Positions 8,699 through 17,717 of a stretch of 64,000 nucleotides of DNA are shown piece after piece (the first letter of the stretch is position 1; each line of letters opens with the position of its first letter). The stretch comes from Accumulibacter sp003538495 (GTDB taxonomy: Bacteria > Pseudomonadota > Gammaproteobacteria > Burkholderiales > Rhodocyclaceae), in the NCBI RefSeq assembly GCF_029255145.1, contig NZ_JAPUVQ010000042.1, positions 5,733 through 69,732 on the forward strand. The letters are read 5' to 3'. The position numbers and the translations under genes were made by a program. The notes under the pieces were generated by a model that saw only the letters and a list, made by a program, of their open reading frames with translations, made no database searches and had not been told where the DNA came from.

Positions 8699-9034
8699 TC
8701 AGGCTGAAGGGTCCGGCGCGGCGCCGTCGGCAATGGCGTCAACCCGGATTTCGGTGTAATTCTGGCGATGCCCCTGATGCTTTTGCGAGTGCTTGCGCCG
8801 ACGAAACTTGAAAATCCGGATTTTGTCGTGACGACCTTGCGAGAGCACAGTGACCTTGACCGAAGCGCCGGCGATGATCGGTGTGCCGACCTTCACCGTC
8901 TCGCCTTCGCCAACCATCAGAACCTGATCAAGGGTGAGTTCTGCGCCAACGTCTGCCGGTATCTGTTCTATCTTCAATTTTTCGCCGCTGACAACGCGAT
9001 ACTGCTTGCCACCGGTTTTTATGACCGCGTACAT
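8699..9034 (-). CDS. rplU: Ribosomal protein bL21
   Basis: L21 is a 50S subunit protein that binds 23S rRNA. The chosen start gives 111 residues beginning MYAVIKTGGKQYRV, the usual N terminus; an in-frame start at 9058 would add eight residues without support. The C-terminal signature KFRRRKHSQKHQGHRQ is present. It is the first gene of the cluster, behind a strong sigma-70 promoter at 9079-9106, with a leader of about 40 bases. Confidence 0.97.
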   Translation of the reverse strand: MYAVIKTGGKQYRVVSGEKLKIEQIPADVGAELTLDQVLMVGEGETVKVGTPIIAGASVKVTVLSQGRHDKIRIFKFRRRKHSQKHQGHRQNYTEIRVDAIADGAAPDPSA

Positions 9035-9078
9035 GTTGGACTCCAAAGAACTGAACAAAGTAAAACGAAGAACCGCGC

Positions 9079-9106
9079 ATTATACGTGTTATTCCTGCTT
9101 CGTCAA
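9079..9106 (-). promoter_or_regulatory. Sigma-70 promoter of rplU-rpmA
   Basis: On the minus strand TTGACG (9101-9106) and a perfect TATAAT (9079-9084) are separated by 16 bases. This fits strong ribosomal-protein expression and lies about 45 bp upstream of the rplU start. Confidence 0.85.
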
Positions 9107-9137
9107 ACGTTTGCGATCGACCTGGTGCATCGCTCCC

Positions 9138-9166
9138 TTGACGCAACACCGGCCGACGCCTAAGAT
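9138..9166 (+). promoter_or_regulatory. Probable sigma-70 promoter of ispB
   Basis: TTGACG (9138-9143) and TAAGAT (9161-9166) are separated by exactly 17 bases, and the ispB ATG follows 35 bp later. It is divergent from the rplU promoter. Confidence 0.65.
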
Positions 9167-9201
9167 TCGAGGGTTTTGTGCGAAGGTGCCGTGTTGTGAG
9201 A

Positions 9202-10164
9202 ATGGAGCAGTTGTACAGGCTGATCGGGTCGGACATGGCCGCCGTTGACGCGGTGATCCGTCAGCGCCTCCATTCCGAGGTGGCCCTGGTCCGCCAGGTG
9301 GCCGAGTACATCGTGCAGAGCGGGGGCAAGCGGCTGCGCCCGGCTCTGGTCCTGCTGTCGGCCGGCGCCATGGCTTACCGTGGGGCGCATCATCACGAAC
9401 TCGCTGCGGTGGTCGAGTTCATCCACACGGCCACCCTGCTCCATGACGATGTCGTTGATGGTTCCGATCTGCGGCGCGGGCGCCAGACCGCCAACGCGAT
9501 GTTCGGCAATTCGGCCAGTGTGCTGGTCGGAGACTTCCTCTATTCGCGTGCTTTCCAGATGATGGTGACGGTCAACGACATGCGCATCATGCGGGTGCTG
9601 TCGGATGCGACGAATGTCATTGCCGAGGGGGAGGTGCTGCAGTTGATGAACTGCCACGACGCGGGCATCGACGAGGATGGCTACCTGCAGGTCATTCGCT
9701 ACAAGACGGCGAAGTTATTCGAGGCGGCGGCGCAACTTGGTGCAATCATCGGCGGCGGCGCTGCGGTCGTCGAGCAGGGGATGGCCACTTACGGCCTGCA
9801 CCTGGGGACCGCATTTCAGCTGATCGATGACGTGCTCGATTACTCTGGCGCGGAGTTGGAGACCGGCAAGCATCTCGGTGACGACCTGGCGGAAGGCAAG
9901 CCGACGCTGCCGCTGATTTTCGTCCTCCGCAATGGCAATCCGGAGCAGGCGGCTTGCGTGCGGCGGGCCATACAGACCGGTGGGCGGGACGACTTTCCCG
10001 AGGTGCTGGCGGCAATTCGCGAGACCGGGGCGCTTGACTACGCTCGGCAGAAGGCCCAGGTTGAGGCGGAACTCGCGGAGGCAGCGCTTGATGTCGTGCC
10101 TGCTTCTCAATACAAGGATTCCTTGCTAGAATTATGCCTCTTCGCTGTCGCTAGGAACAGTTAG
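9202..10164 (+). CDS. ispB: Octaprenyl/polyprenyl diphosphate synthase
   Basis: This trans-prenyltransferase extends farnesyl diphosphate with isopentenyl units to make the ubiquinone side chain. The protein has 320 residues from ATG 9202. It shows the first aspartate-rich motif LLHDDVVDGSD, the second one LIDDVLDY, and the GGKRLRP block near residue 40. Upstream in-frame start codons (9178, 9196) are possible but add nothing typical of the family. The side-chain length (C40 in many betaproteobacteria) cannot be read from the sequence. A tRNA gene follows its stop by 18 bp. Confidence 0.93.
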   Translation: MEQLYRLIGSDMAAVDAVIRQRLHSEVALVRQVAEYIVQSGGKRLRPALVLLSAGAMAYRGAHHHELAAVVEFIHTATLLHDDVVDGSDLRRGRQTANAMFGNSASVLVGDFLYSRAFQMMVTVNDMRIMRVLSDATNVIAEGEVLQLMNCHDAGIDEDGYLQVIRYKTAKLFEAAAQLGAIIGGGAAVVEQGMATYGLHLGTAFQLIDDVLDYSGAELETGKHLGDDLAEGKPTLPLIFVLRNGNPEQAACVRRAIQTGGRDDFPEVLAAIRETGALDYARQKAQVEAELAEAALDVVPASQYKDSLLELCLFAVARNS

Positions 10165-10182
10165 CGCAGTTGTCGCCTCGGT

Positions 10183-10259
<77 letters not shown>

Positions 10260-10457
10260 ATCCACTTCACTTCGATCCGCACATCGCGCCTGATCGCGAT
10301 GCCCGCGTTCGCCTTTGCGCTACCCGGGCGCATGACAAGGGCGGACGCTCCCCGTAGCTCGCTCGGCACTTGTCGTTCATTCCCGAGGGGTGGTTCTGTT
10401 ACTGCGGCTGCATCTGGCATCTGCTATGCTTGAGCGCTCTGCGGAACCTCTCTCGCG

Positions 10458-10694
10458 ATGAGCAAATACCTCCTACTGATCGGACTGGCGTGCGTTTTCT
10501 GGTGGCTCTGGCGCAAGTCGCGTGCCTCGTCGCGCGGCGAGGCTGGAACCCGGACCGTCCAGCGCGAAGCTGAACGGATGGTGCAGTGCGCGCGCTGTGG
10601 GGTGAATCAGCCAGTCAGCGAGAGCATTCTGGCCGACGGGCGCTACTACTGCTGCGCGGCTCATTTGCACGACGCACCATCCGATGACGCCTGA
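10458..10694 (+). CDS. PP0621-family small zinc-ribbon-like protein
   Basis: The protein has 78 residues. A single hydrophobic segment (about 3-18) is followed by a basic linker and a C-terminal CxxC...CC-x3-H cluster (CARCG, then YYCCAAHLH), which suggests metal binding. Proteins of this PP0621 family commonly precede pilS in beta- and gammaproteobacteria, as here; their function is unknown. An extended -10-like sequence (TGC plus TATGCT at 10425-10430) lies 28 bp before the ATG. It ends six bases before pilS, so it probably heads the pilS-pilR transcript. Confidence 0.82.
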   Translation: MSKYLLLIGLACVFWWLWRKSRASSRGEAGTRTVQREAERMVQCARCGVNQPVSESILADGRYYCCAAHLHDAPSDDA

Positions 10695-10700
10695 GGCACT

Positions 10701-12293
10701 ATGCTGACCACCGCGGAGTCCGGTGAGGAACCGTTCTCCGAGATGCACTGGAAGTCGCTGCGCTACTTCAACCTCTATCGCTTTGCGGTTGCCGCGCTGC
10801 TCTTTTCGTCGGCGCTGCTTTATCCCTCCGTTTTTCCGATTGCCGGCCCGGACCAGAGTCAGCGGCATCTGGCGCTGGCCAGCCTGTATCTGGTCGCTAC
10901 CGCAGTGGCGGTGGTCCTGGCGTATCGCCATGGGCAGCACGCGACCGTGCAATTGACCGCCAGCGTGCTGCTCGACGTACTGGTCATGACCGTTTTGATT
11001 CATGTCGGTGGCGGCCTGGGCAGCGGTCTCGGGTCGATGCTGCTGGTGACGCTGGCCGGAGCCGGTCTGGTAGGACAGGGGCGTCTGGTGTTGTTCTATG
11101 CCGCGATGGCCACCCTGGCGGTGCTCTTCGAACACTCCTACCGTGTGATGCAGAACGACTTCGATGCGGCTGGCTTTTTTCACGCCGGCGTGTTCAGCGC
11201 GGGTTTTTTTGCGGTAGCCATTTCCGCCCGTTTGCTGGCGCGGCGGGTGATCGCCAACGAGGCGCTGGCGCACCAGCGTGGCGTTGATCTGAATAACCAG
11301 ACGGTGATCAGCCAGCGCGTCATCGAAGAGATGCAGGACGGCGTGGTGGTCCTTCGCCGCGACGGCAGGGTCCGGCAGAGCAACCCGCGCGCCCGGCAAC
11401 TGTTGGGGCTGGACGGTGGCAGTGAGTCCCTGCTGAGCGCGTATTCGTCCGACCTGGCGCTGGATTTCGTCGATTGGTGTCGGAATGGCAGCGAAGATGC
11501 GGTGCTGGTGCGCGTGCCGGCAAGCGGTTTGCGGCTGCGGGCGCGGTTTGCGGCGACCGAGAGTTCGGAACGTGACGTGCTGGTTTTCCTCGAGGACATG
11601 GGCCGACTGCAGGAGCAGGCGCAGCAGATGAAGTTGGCTGCACTGGGGCGCCTGACGGCCAATATTGCGCACGAGATACGCAATCCGCTCTCGGCGATCA
11701 GTCATGCCGGCGAACTGCTGCGTGAAGAGCGGCGTGGCGAGGCCTATGAGCGCTTGTTGCGCATTATGCTCGACAATACCCAGCGTCTCGAGCGGATCGT
11801 CAGCGATGTGCTCGAACTCGGGCGCCGTGATCGCCTCTATCGGGAACTGATCGATCTGCGGGCGACCTTGCCGCCGCTGATCGAGGAATACCTGGCCAAG
11901 GAGGGCTTGCCTGCCGATGTGGTTCGCCTCGACTTGTCGGCTGGGGCGACCCTGTGCTTCGATCGTTCCCATTTTCATCAGGTGTTGGGGAATCTGCTGG
12001 GCAACGCGCTGCGGCATTCGCAGCGCGTCGCCGGCAGCGTTCGCCTGCTGGCCTGCGCCGGCAAAGTTGCTGGGCAGGTCGAGTTGCACGTGATCGACGA
12101 CGGTGAGGGTGTCGGCGAGGAATTCCGGGAACATATATTCGAGCCCTTCTTCACCACGCATCATCGGGGTACCGGCCTGGGTCTGTACATTGCGCGCGAG
12201 TTGTGTGACGCCAATGACGCGCAACTCGAACTGCAGGGCTCTGGCCCGGGTGCTGATTTCTGTCTATTGGGGAGGGCTTCAGGGTGTCAGTAG
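10701..12293 (+). CDS. pilS: Sensor histidine kinase PilS
   Basis: PilS senses pilin levels in the membrane and phosphorylates PilR to control type IV pilus genes. The protein has 530 residues: about six membrane segments in the first 190, a PAS region (about 205-300), a HisKA domain with phospho-acceptor His324 in IAHEIRNPLSAI, and a HATPase domain with the N box GNLLGNALRH and G boxes DDGEGVG and GTGLGLYIA. It overlaps pilR by ten bases. The PilA, PilB and PilD genes are outside the window. Confidence 0.92.
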   Translation: MLTTAESGEEPFSEMHWKSLRYFNLYRFAVAALLFSSALLYPSVFPIAGPDQSQRHLALASLYLVATAVAVVLAYRHGQHATVQLTASVLLDVLVMTVLIHVGGGLGSGLGSMLLVTLAGAGLVGQGRLVLFYAAMATLAVLFEHSYRVMQNDFDAAGFFHAGVFSAGFFAVAISARLLARRVIANEALAHQRGVDLNNQTVISQRVIEEMQDGVVVLRRDGRVRQSNPRARQLLGLDGGSESLLSAYSSDLALDFVDWCRNGSEDAVLVRVPASGLRLRARFAATESSERDVLVFLEDMGRLQEQAQQMKLAALGRLTANIAHEIRNPLSAISHAGELLREERRGEAYERLLRIMLDNTQRLERIVSDVLELGRRDRLYRELIDLRATLPPLIEEYLAKEGLPADVVRLDLSAGATLCFDRSHFHQVLGNLLGNALRHSQRVAGSVRLLACAGKVAGQVELHVIDDGEGVGEEFREHIFEPFFTTHHRGTGLGLYIARELCDANDAQLELQGSGPGADFCLLGRASGCQ

Positions 12294-13654
12294 TCAAGGC
12301 GGAGCGTCGCCCGCGCGGCGAGTTGGCAAGGGTGCTGGTGGTCGACGACGAAGCGGATATCCGTGAACTTCTCGATCTGACCGTGGCCCGCATGGGCTTG
12401 TCGGCGGACTGCGCGGCGAGTATTGCCGAGGCCCGGCGACTGCTCGAGCGGCAACACTACCAATTGTGCATTACCGACATGCGTCTGCCTGACGGCGAGG
12501 GTCTGGAGATCGTCAGGCTGATCGGTGAGCGCTACGGGCAGACGCCGGTAGCGGTGATCACGGCCTTCGGAAGCGCCCAGAACGCGGTAGCCGCGCTGAA
12601 AGCCGGTGCGTTTGACTATCTGGCCAAGCCGGTCGCCCTCGAGCAGTTGCGCAGCTTGATCAAATCGGCGCTCAGCTTGCCGCGGCATGGCGGCGTTGCC
12701 GACGACGAGCGGTCGCTGGTCGCTGGCGGGCAATTGATTGGCGAGTCGGCAGCGATCGAGCACGTTCGTCAATTGATCGAAAAACTGGCCCGGAGTCAGG
12801 CGCCGGTCTACATCTCCGGTGAGTCGGGAACGGGAAAGGAACTCGCCGCGCGTTTGATCCACGACCAGAGCTCTCGGCGCGCAGCGCCCTTCGTGCCGGT
12901 GAACTGTGGCGCGATCCCAGAGAACTTGATGGAGAGCGAGTTCTTTGGCTATCGCAAGGGTGCCTTTACCGGTGCCGACAGCGATCGAGATGGCTTCTTT
13001 CAGGCGGCGAAAGGCGGGACGCTGTTTCTCGACGAAGTAGCTGACTTGCCGCTGGCGATGCAGGTCAAATTGCTGCGCGCGATTCAGGAGAAGAAGGTTC
13101 GCAAGGTCGGCAGCACTGCCGAAGAAATGGTGGACGTGCGTATCCTTTCGGCGACTCACCGTTCGCTCAAGGGATGCGTCGATGACGGGCTCTTTCGCCA
13201 GGATCTCTTCTATCGCCTCAACGTCATCGAACTGCGGATGCCGCCGCTGCGCGAGCGTCACGAGGATGTGGCGCCGCTGGTGGAGGCGCTGCTGCACCGC
13301 ATTTGCGGCGCCACGGCGCCGCGGATCGAGCAGCCAGCCCTGCGTGCGCTGGCCGGGTATAGCTTTCCGGGTAACGTACGGGAACTCGAGAACATTCTCG
13401 AGCGGGCGACGGCGCTGTGCACCAACGGTGCGGTAGCCACCGACGACCTGCAACTGGCGCCGGTCGCGGCGGTTGGCGGCAGTGTCGGCAGGGCTGGCGA
13501 AACGCTTGACGAATATCTGAACCGCCTCGAAAAGCAGGCCATCCTCGAGGCTTTGACGAAGACGGCCTTCAACCGCACCGCAGCGGCAAGATTGCTCGGT
13601 GTGAGTTTCCGTTCGCTGCGCTATCGCATCGAGCGGCTCGGCATCGAGGAGTGA
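12284..13654 (+). CDS. pilR: Sigma-54-dependent response regulator PilR
   Basis: The protein has 456 residues. A receiver domain carries acidic pocket D21-D22 and phospho-acceptor Asp65 (CITDMRLPD). A sigma-54 AAA+ domain carries Walker A GESGTGKE and the sigma-54 contact loop GAFTGA. A Fis-type helix-turn-helix lies at the end (AAARLLGVSFRSLRYRIERLG). It activates RpoN-dependent pilin transcription. GTG 12284 is preceded by GGAGGG and overlaps the pilS stop, so the pair is translationally coupled. Confidence 0.94.
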   Translation: MSVVKAERRPRGELARVLVVDDEADIRELLDLTVARMGLSADCAASIAEARRLLERQHYQLCITDMRLPDGEGLEIVRLIGERYGQTPVAVITAFGSAQNAVAALKAGAFDYLAKPVALEQLRSLIKSALSLPRHGGVADDERSLVAGGQLIGESAAIEHVRQLIEKLARSQAPVYISGESGTGKELAARLIHDQSSRRAAPFVPVNCGAIPENLMESEFFGYRKGAFTGADSDRDGFFQAAKGGTLFLDEVADLPLAMQVKLLRAIQEKKVRKVGSTAEEMVDVRILSATHRSLKGCVDDGLFRQDLFYRLNVIELRMPPLRERHEDVAPLVEALLHRICGATAPRIEQPALRALAGYSFPGNVRELENILERATALCTNGAVATDDLQLAPVAAVGGSVGRAGETLDEYLNRLEKQAILEALTKTAFNRTAAARLLGVSFRSLRYRIERLGIEE

Positions 13655-14232
13655 TGCCCCGGTATCGGGCGCTGGCCCTGCGGAGGGATGCCGACGGCTG
13701 GCTGGATGGCGCGCGCCGGGTCGCGTCGCCAAACTGCGATCAGCGTCCGGACGGCGAACAGCTCACGCTGATCGTTGTGCATGCAATCAGCCTGCCGCCA
13801 GGACAGTTTAGTGGCGACGCGATCGAACGGCTGTTCACCAATCGACTGGATGTCTCCGCCCACCCCTATTTTGCGCAGATCGGTGCGCTGCAGGTGTCGG
13901 CCCACTTCCTGCTTCGCCGCGATGGCGAGTTGCTGCAATTCGTTTCGTGTCGGCAGCGAGCCTGGCATGCCGGCGTGTCGTCCTGGAGCGGGCGCCCGCG
14001 TTGCAACGACTTTTCGCTGGGAATCGAACTCGAGGGCTGCGACGAGTTGCCCTTCGCGGATGCGCAGTACGACCGTCTGCTGGAACTGATCCAGGTGCTG
14101 TGTGCGCAGTACCCGATCGAAGCGGTGGTCGGGCACAGTGACGTTTCGCCTGGTCGAAAGACCGACCCCGGTCCCTGCTTTGATTGGCGGCGCCTGGCCG
14201 CGCTTGGCGATTTGCCCGGCTTGCGCCGCTGA
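13654..14232 (+). CDS. ampD: 1,6-anhydro-N-acetylmuramyl-L-alanine amidase AmpD
   Basis: AmpD is a cytosolic zinc amidase that cleaves the stem peptide from anhydro-muropeptides during cell-wall recycling. The protein has 192 residues with the zinc ligand histidine in LIVVHAISLPPG, a second in GHSDVSPGRKTDPG, and the aspartate of the latter motif. The family motif SAHFLLRRDGELLQFV is also present. It starts at ATG 13654, sharing a base with the pilR stop; a GTG at 13651 is an alternative. It links to the amgK-murU recycling genes at 48 kb. Confidence 0.93.
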   Translation: MPRYRALALRRDADGWLDGARRVASPNCDQRPDGEQLTLIVVHAISLPPGQFSGDAIERLFTNRLDVSAHPYFAQIGALQVSAHFLLRRDGELLQFVSCRQRAWHAGVSSWSGRPRCNDFSLGIELEGCDELPFADAQYDRLLELIQVLCAQYPIEAVVGHSDVSPGRKTDPGPCFDWRRLAALGDLPGLRR

Positions 14233-14244
14233 GCGCCTGGGCGC

Positions 14245-15405
14245 TCAGCCAATAAATCGGCGGATCCTGTCCACTGCCTCGGTCAGGCGTTCGACGCCGG
14301 CGGTGTACGCAAATCGCAAGTGCTCTTCCGGCGCGTTGCTCCCGAAGTCGAGTCCGGGCGTAATCGCCACGCCGGCCGATTCGAGCAGTTCGCGTGCAAA
14401 GCGGTCGCTGTTGTCGGTCAGTTCAGCGCAATTGGCGTAGATGTAGAAGGCACCCTCCGGCTTTGGCGCCAGGCGGAAGCCGAGGTCTGCAAGCGCCGGC
14501 GCAAGAAAATCGCGACGTCGCCGGAATTCGTTTCGTCTTGCTTCCAGGATGCTGATCGTGGCCGGCTCGAAGGCGGCCAGCGCCGCGTGCTGGGCTGGCG
14601 TCGATGGTGAGATGAAGAGATTCGGTGCGAGCTTTTCGATGTCGCGGCCGAAGCGCTCGGGAACGACCAGCCAACCCAGGCGCCAGCCGGTCATGTTGAA
14701 GTATTTGGAAAAGCTCTGGACGACAAAGATGTCGTCACCGAATTGCAGTGCCGTTGGTACCTCGCGTTCGTAGGTGAGGCCATGATAGATCTCGTCGACG
14801 ATCAATTGCCCACCCTGCTGGCGGACGAACTCCGCCATCGCCGCCAGCGAAGCATCGTCGAGGAGGGTGCCGGTGGGGTTGGCGGGTGAAGCCAGGAGAG
14901 CACCGGCGGTGCGCTCGTTCCAGTAGCATTCGAGGTCGGCGAGCGTTGGCTGGAAGTTGTTTTCGGCGTGCACCGGAACGGCGACCGGTACCCCTTCGAA
15001 GCTGCGCACGAAGTTGCGGTTGCAGGGGTAACCCGGGTCGGTCAGCAGCCATTCGCTAGCCGGTTCTGAGAGGCAGGCCATGGCCAGCAGCAGCGCTCCC
15101 GATGCCCCGGCAGTGACGACGATCCGCGAGGCAGGGACGCTGATCCCGTAGCGTGTGGCATAGAACGCGGCAATCGCGCGGCGCAGTTCGGGCAGTCCGA
15201 GCGCCGCCGTGTAGTACACGCGGCCGGTGGCGAGCTGTGCCTGTGCCGCTGCGATAATTGGTTCGGGCGTCGGGAAGTCGGGTTCCCCGACTTCCATGTG
15301 AATGATGTCGCGCCCTTCGGCTTCCAGCGTCTTGGCGCGCGCCATCAGCTCCATGACATGGAAGGGGGCGATGTCGGCAAGGCGGCTGGCGGGGAAGGTC
15401 GGCAT
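14245..15405 (-). CDS. Class I/II PLP-dependent aminotransferase
   Basis: The protein has 386 residues of the aspartate-aminotransferase fold I family. The PLP lysine lies in SFSKYFNMTGWRLGW, and the substrate region shows SPANPTGT and VDEIYHGL. MPTFPASR was chosen as the start because the 15 codons further upstream are not family-like. The substrate pair cannot be assigned; alanine, valine or aromatic amino acids are all possible. It is convergent with ampD (12-bp gap) and separated from pckG upstream by a terminator. Confidence 0.85.
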   Translation of the reverse strand: MPTFPASRLADIAPFHVMELMARAKTLEAEGRDIIHMEVGEPDFPTPEPIIAAAQAQLATGRVYYTAALGLPELRRAIAAFYATRYGISVPASRIVVTAGASGALLLAMACLSEPASEWLLTDPGYPCNRNFVRSFEGVPVAVPVHAENNFQPTLADLECYWNERTAGALLASPANPTGTLLDDASLAAMAEFVRQQGGQLIVDEIYHGLTYEREVPTALQFGDDIFVVQSFSKYFNMTGWRLGWLVVPERFGRDIEKLAPNLFISPSTPAQHAALAAFEPATISILEARRNEFRRRRDFLAPALADLGFRLAPKPEGAFYIYANCAELTDNSDRFARELLESAGVAITPGLDFGSNAPEEHLRFAYTAGVERLTEAVDRIRRFIG

Positions 15406-15465
15406 GATTCGGCGATGGCAGTTTGAGAAAAGCAGGCAGTCTACCCGCAAGGCGGGTCGAGGCGC

Positions 15466-15490
15466 AAAAAAGCCGCCCGCAGGCGGCTTT
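15466..15490 (-). terminator. Rho-independent terminator of pckG
   Basis: Arms 15469-15477 and 15482-15490 pair over 9 bp (AAAGCCGCC/GGCGGCTTT) around a 4-base loop, followed on the minus strand by a run of T. It lies 25 bp after the pckG stop and upstream of the aminotransferase, so it makes the two genes separate transcripts. Confidence 0.88.
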
Positions 15491-15514
15491 TCGGCGACCG
15501 AAACCGCGTCGTGA

Positions 15515-17359
15515 TCAGGCGGCCTGGAAGCCCTTCTCGAGTTCGTTGCGGATCTCGGCGAGCTTGGGAGGCAACTTGTCGCCCATCTTGGTGAACCACT
15601 CCTTGACGCCGTCGAGTTCGCTCTTCCACGCCTGCTGGTCGAGGCTGGTCACGCCGGCAAATTCTTCCTTGGAGAAGTCGACGCCGGTCCAGTCGATGTC
15701 CTCGTAATTGGGCATCCAGCCAAGCGTCGTCTTCCTTGCGGAAACCTTGCCTTCGCAACGGTCGATGATCCACTTGAGGATCCGCGCATTGTCACCGAAG
15801 CCAGGCCAGGCGAAGCCGCCTTGTTCGTTGGTCCGGAACCAGTTGACCATGAAGATCGGCACCGGCGTATCGGCGGCGTTGCCCATCTTCAACCAGTGGC
15901 TGTAGTAGTCGGCCATGTTGTAGCCGCAGAACGGCAGCATCGCGAACGGATCGCGACGAACGACGCCCTGCTGGCCGAAGGCGGCGGCAGTCGTCTCCGA
16001 GCCAAGGGTGGCGGCGGCATAGACGCCGTGATCCCAGTCAACGGTCTGACAGACCAGCGGTACGGTCGAGGCGCGACGGCCGCCGAACAGGAAGGCCGAG
16101 ATCGGCACCCCTTCGGTGCTCTGCCACTGGTCGTCGATGCACGGGCACTGTGACGCCGGTGCGGTAAAGCGGGAGTTCGGATGAGCGGCCTTGGTGCCCT
16201 TTTCCTTGGCGATCGCCGGGGTCCAGTCGTTGCCCTGCCAATCGATTGCGTGCGCCGGTGCCGGCCCCATGCCTTCCCACCACACGTCGCCATCGTCGGT
16301 GAGTGCGACGTTGGTGAAGATGGTGTTCTCGGCCAGTGAAGCCATGGCGTTGAAGTTGGTCTGCTCGTTGGTACCCGGCGCGACGCCGAAGAAGCCGGCT
16401 TCGGGGTTGATCGCGTACAGCCGGGTGACGCCGTTCTTGTCCTTGCGCGGCTTGATCCAGGCGATGTCGTCGCCGATGGTGGTGACCTTCCAGCCGTTCA
16501 GGCTGGCTGGCGGAACCAGCATCGCGAAGTTGGTCTTGCCACAGGCCGACGGGAACGCCGCCGCAACGTAGTGTTTCTTGCCTTCGGGCGACTCGACGCC
16601 GAGGATCAGCATGTGTTCTGCCATCCAGCCGTCGTCGCGTGCCATGTTCGAAGCGATGCGCAGCGCCAGGCACTTCTTGCCGAGCAGCGCGTTGCCACCG
16701 TAGCCCGAACCGTAGGACCAGATTTCGCGCGTTTCCGGATAGTGGACGATGTACTTGGTGGTCGGGTTGCACGGCCAGCGCGGGTCCTTCTGGCCTGGTT
16801 CCTTGGGTGCGCCGATTGAGTGCACGCAGGGAACGAAGGCGCCGTCGGTACCGAGGACCGGGAAGACGTCCTTGCCCATGCGGGTCATGATCCGCATGTT
16901 GACTACCACGTAGGCACTGTCGCTGATCTCGACGCCGATCTGGGCGATCGGTGACCCAATGGGTCCCATCGAGAAGGGGATCACGTACATCGTGCGGCCC
17001 TTCATGCAGCCCTTGAAGACGCCCTTCAGCGTCTCGCGCATCTTGGCCGGTTCTTCCCAGTTGTTGGTCGGGCCGGCGTCTTCCTTCTTCTCGGAACAGA
17101 TGTAAGTACGGTCTTCGACGCGGGCGACGTCCGAAGGGTCCGAAAAGGCCAGAAAGGAGTTCTTGCGCTTCTCGGGATTGAGCTTGACGAAGGTGCCGGC
17201 GGCGACCAACTCGGCGCAGAGCCGGTCGTATTCTTCTTGCGAGCCATCGGCCCAGACCACCTGGGCAGGCTCGGTGAGGGCCGCGATATCGGCAACCCAT
17301 TGTTTCAGGCGTTCGTGTTTGACGTAGTCCGGGGCATTGATGGAAAAAGTCTGGTTCAT
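15515..17359 (-). CDS. pckG: GTP-dependent phosphoenolpyruvate carboxykinase
   Basis: This enzyme interconverts oxaloacetate plus GTP and PEP plus CO2 plus GDP, at the link between the TCA cycle and gluconeogenesis. The protein has 614 residues, the usual length for the GTP class and longer than the ATP class. The P-loop and reactive cysteine lie in FPSACGKTNFAML. MNQTFSINAPDY was chosen as start, with GAGAG upstream; the extra 51 codons further upstream are low complexity. In polyphosphate-accumulating Rhodocyclaceae this enzyme is important for anaerobic carbon flow (known for the group, not shown here). Confidence 0.96.
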   Translation of the reverse strand: MNQTFSINAPDYVKHERLKQWVADIAALTEPAQVVWADGSQEEYDRLCAELVAAGTFVKLNPEKRKNSFLAFSDPSDVARVEDRTYICSEKKEDAGPTNNWEEPAKMRETLKGVFKGCMKGRTMYVIPFSMGPIGSPIAQIGVEISDSAYVVVNMRIMTRMGKDVFPVLGTDGAFVPCVHSIGAPKEPGQKDPRWPCNPTTKYIVHYPETREIWSYGSGYGGNALLGKKCLALRIASNMARDDGWMAEHMLILGVESPEGKKHYVAAAFPSACGKTNFAMLVPPASLNGWKVTTIGDDIAWIKPRKDKNGVTRLYAINPEAGFFGVAPGTNEQTNFNAMASLAENTIFTNVALTDDGDVWWEGMGPAPAHAIDWQGNDWTPAIAKEKGTKAAHPNSRFTAPASQCPCIDDQWQSTEGVPISAFLFGGRRASTVPLVCQTVDWDHGVYAAATLGSETTAAAFGQQGVVRRDPFAMLPFCGYNMADYYSHWLKMGNAADTPVPIFMVNWFRTNEQGGFAWPGFGDNARILKWIIDRCEGKVSARKTTLGWMPNYEDIDWTGVDFSKEEFAGVTSLDQQAWKSELDGVKEWFTKMGDKLPPKLAEIRNELEKGFQAA

Positions 17360-17717
17360 GGTAATCACTCTCGAAGGAAGGTGGAGGAGCGGAGCTTGCC
17401 GTGGCGTGGCGCGCGCAGAGGCTGGCCAACGGAGCAGGGACCCGAAGGGTCCGTCCAGCCCAGTCGGGGGCGACGCGTCGGTCGCGGCTGGCGAAGAAAC
17501 CGAGTGCAGCAAGGGGGGATTGACATGCCGGATGCTGGTGCTACAAGGTTGTCAGGGTTTGTGTAATTATGCCACAGGTCCGACCGGAACTGACGATCGA
17601 TAGACAAGCCGCGTTCTGCCGAGAGGGTCGAGCGGGACACTCGGGAGTCAGAGATCTAGTGACCGTTGGGGAGCCACAAGCAGCCGCTTTGGCTTGATAT
17701 GCCGCCAGGAGAGAGTC
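17360..17717. other. 358-bp divergent regulatory region between pckG and maeB
   Basis: No coding frame is recognised. The region must hold the promoters of both pckG (-) and maeB (+), which act in opposite directions at the PEP/malate node. A CATAAT-like -10 element on the minus strand lies near 17560-17580, but no matching -35 element is convincing. No clear operator palindrome was seen. Confidence 0.5.

Noticed and set aside
10473..12224. 583-codon open frame on the minus strand opposite pilS
   Set aside because: Codon-position shadow of a GC-rich gene; its protein has no recognisable domain while pilS is complete.
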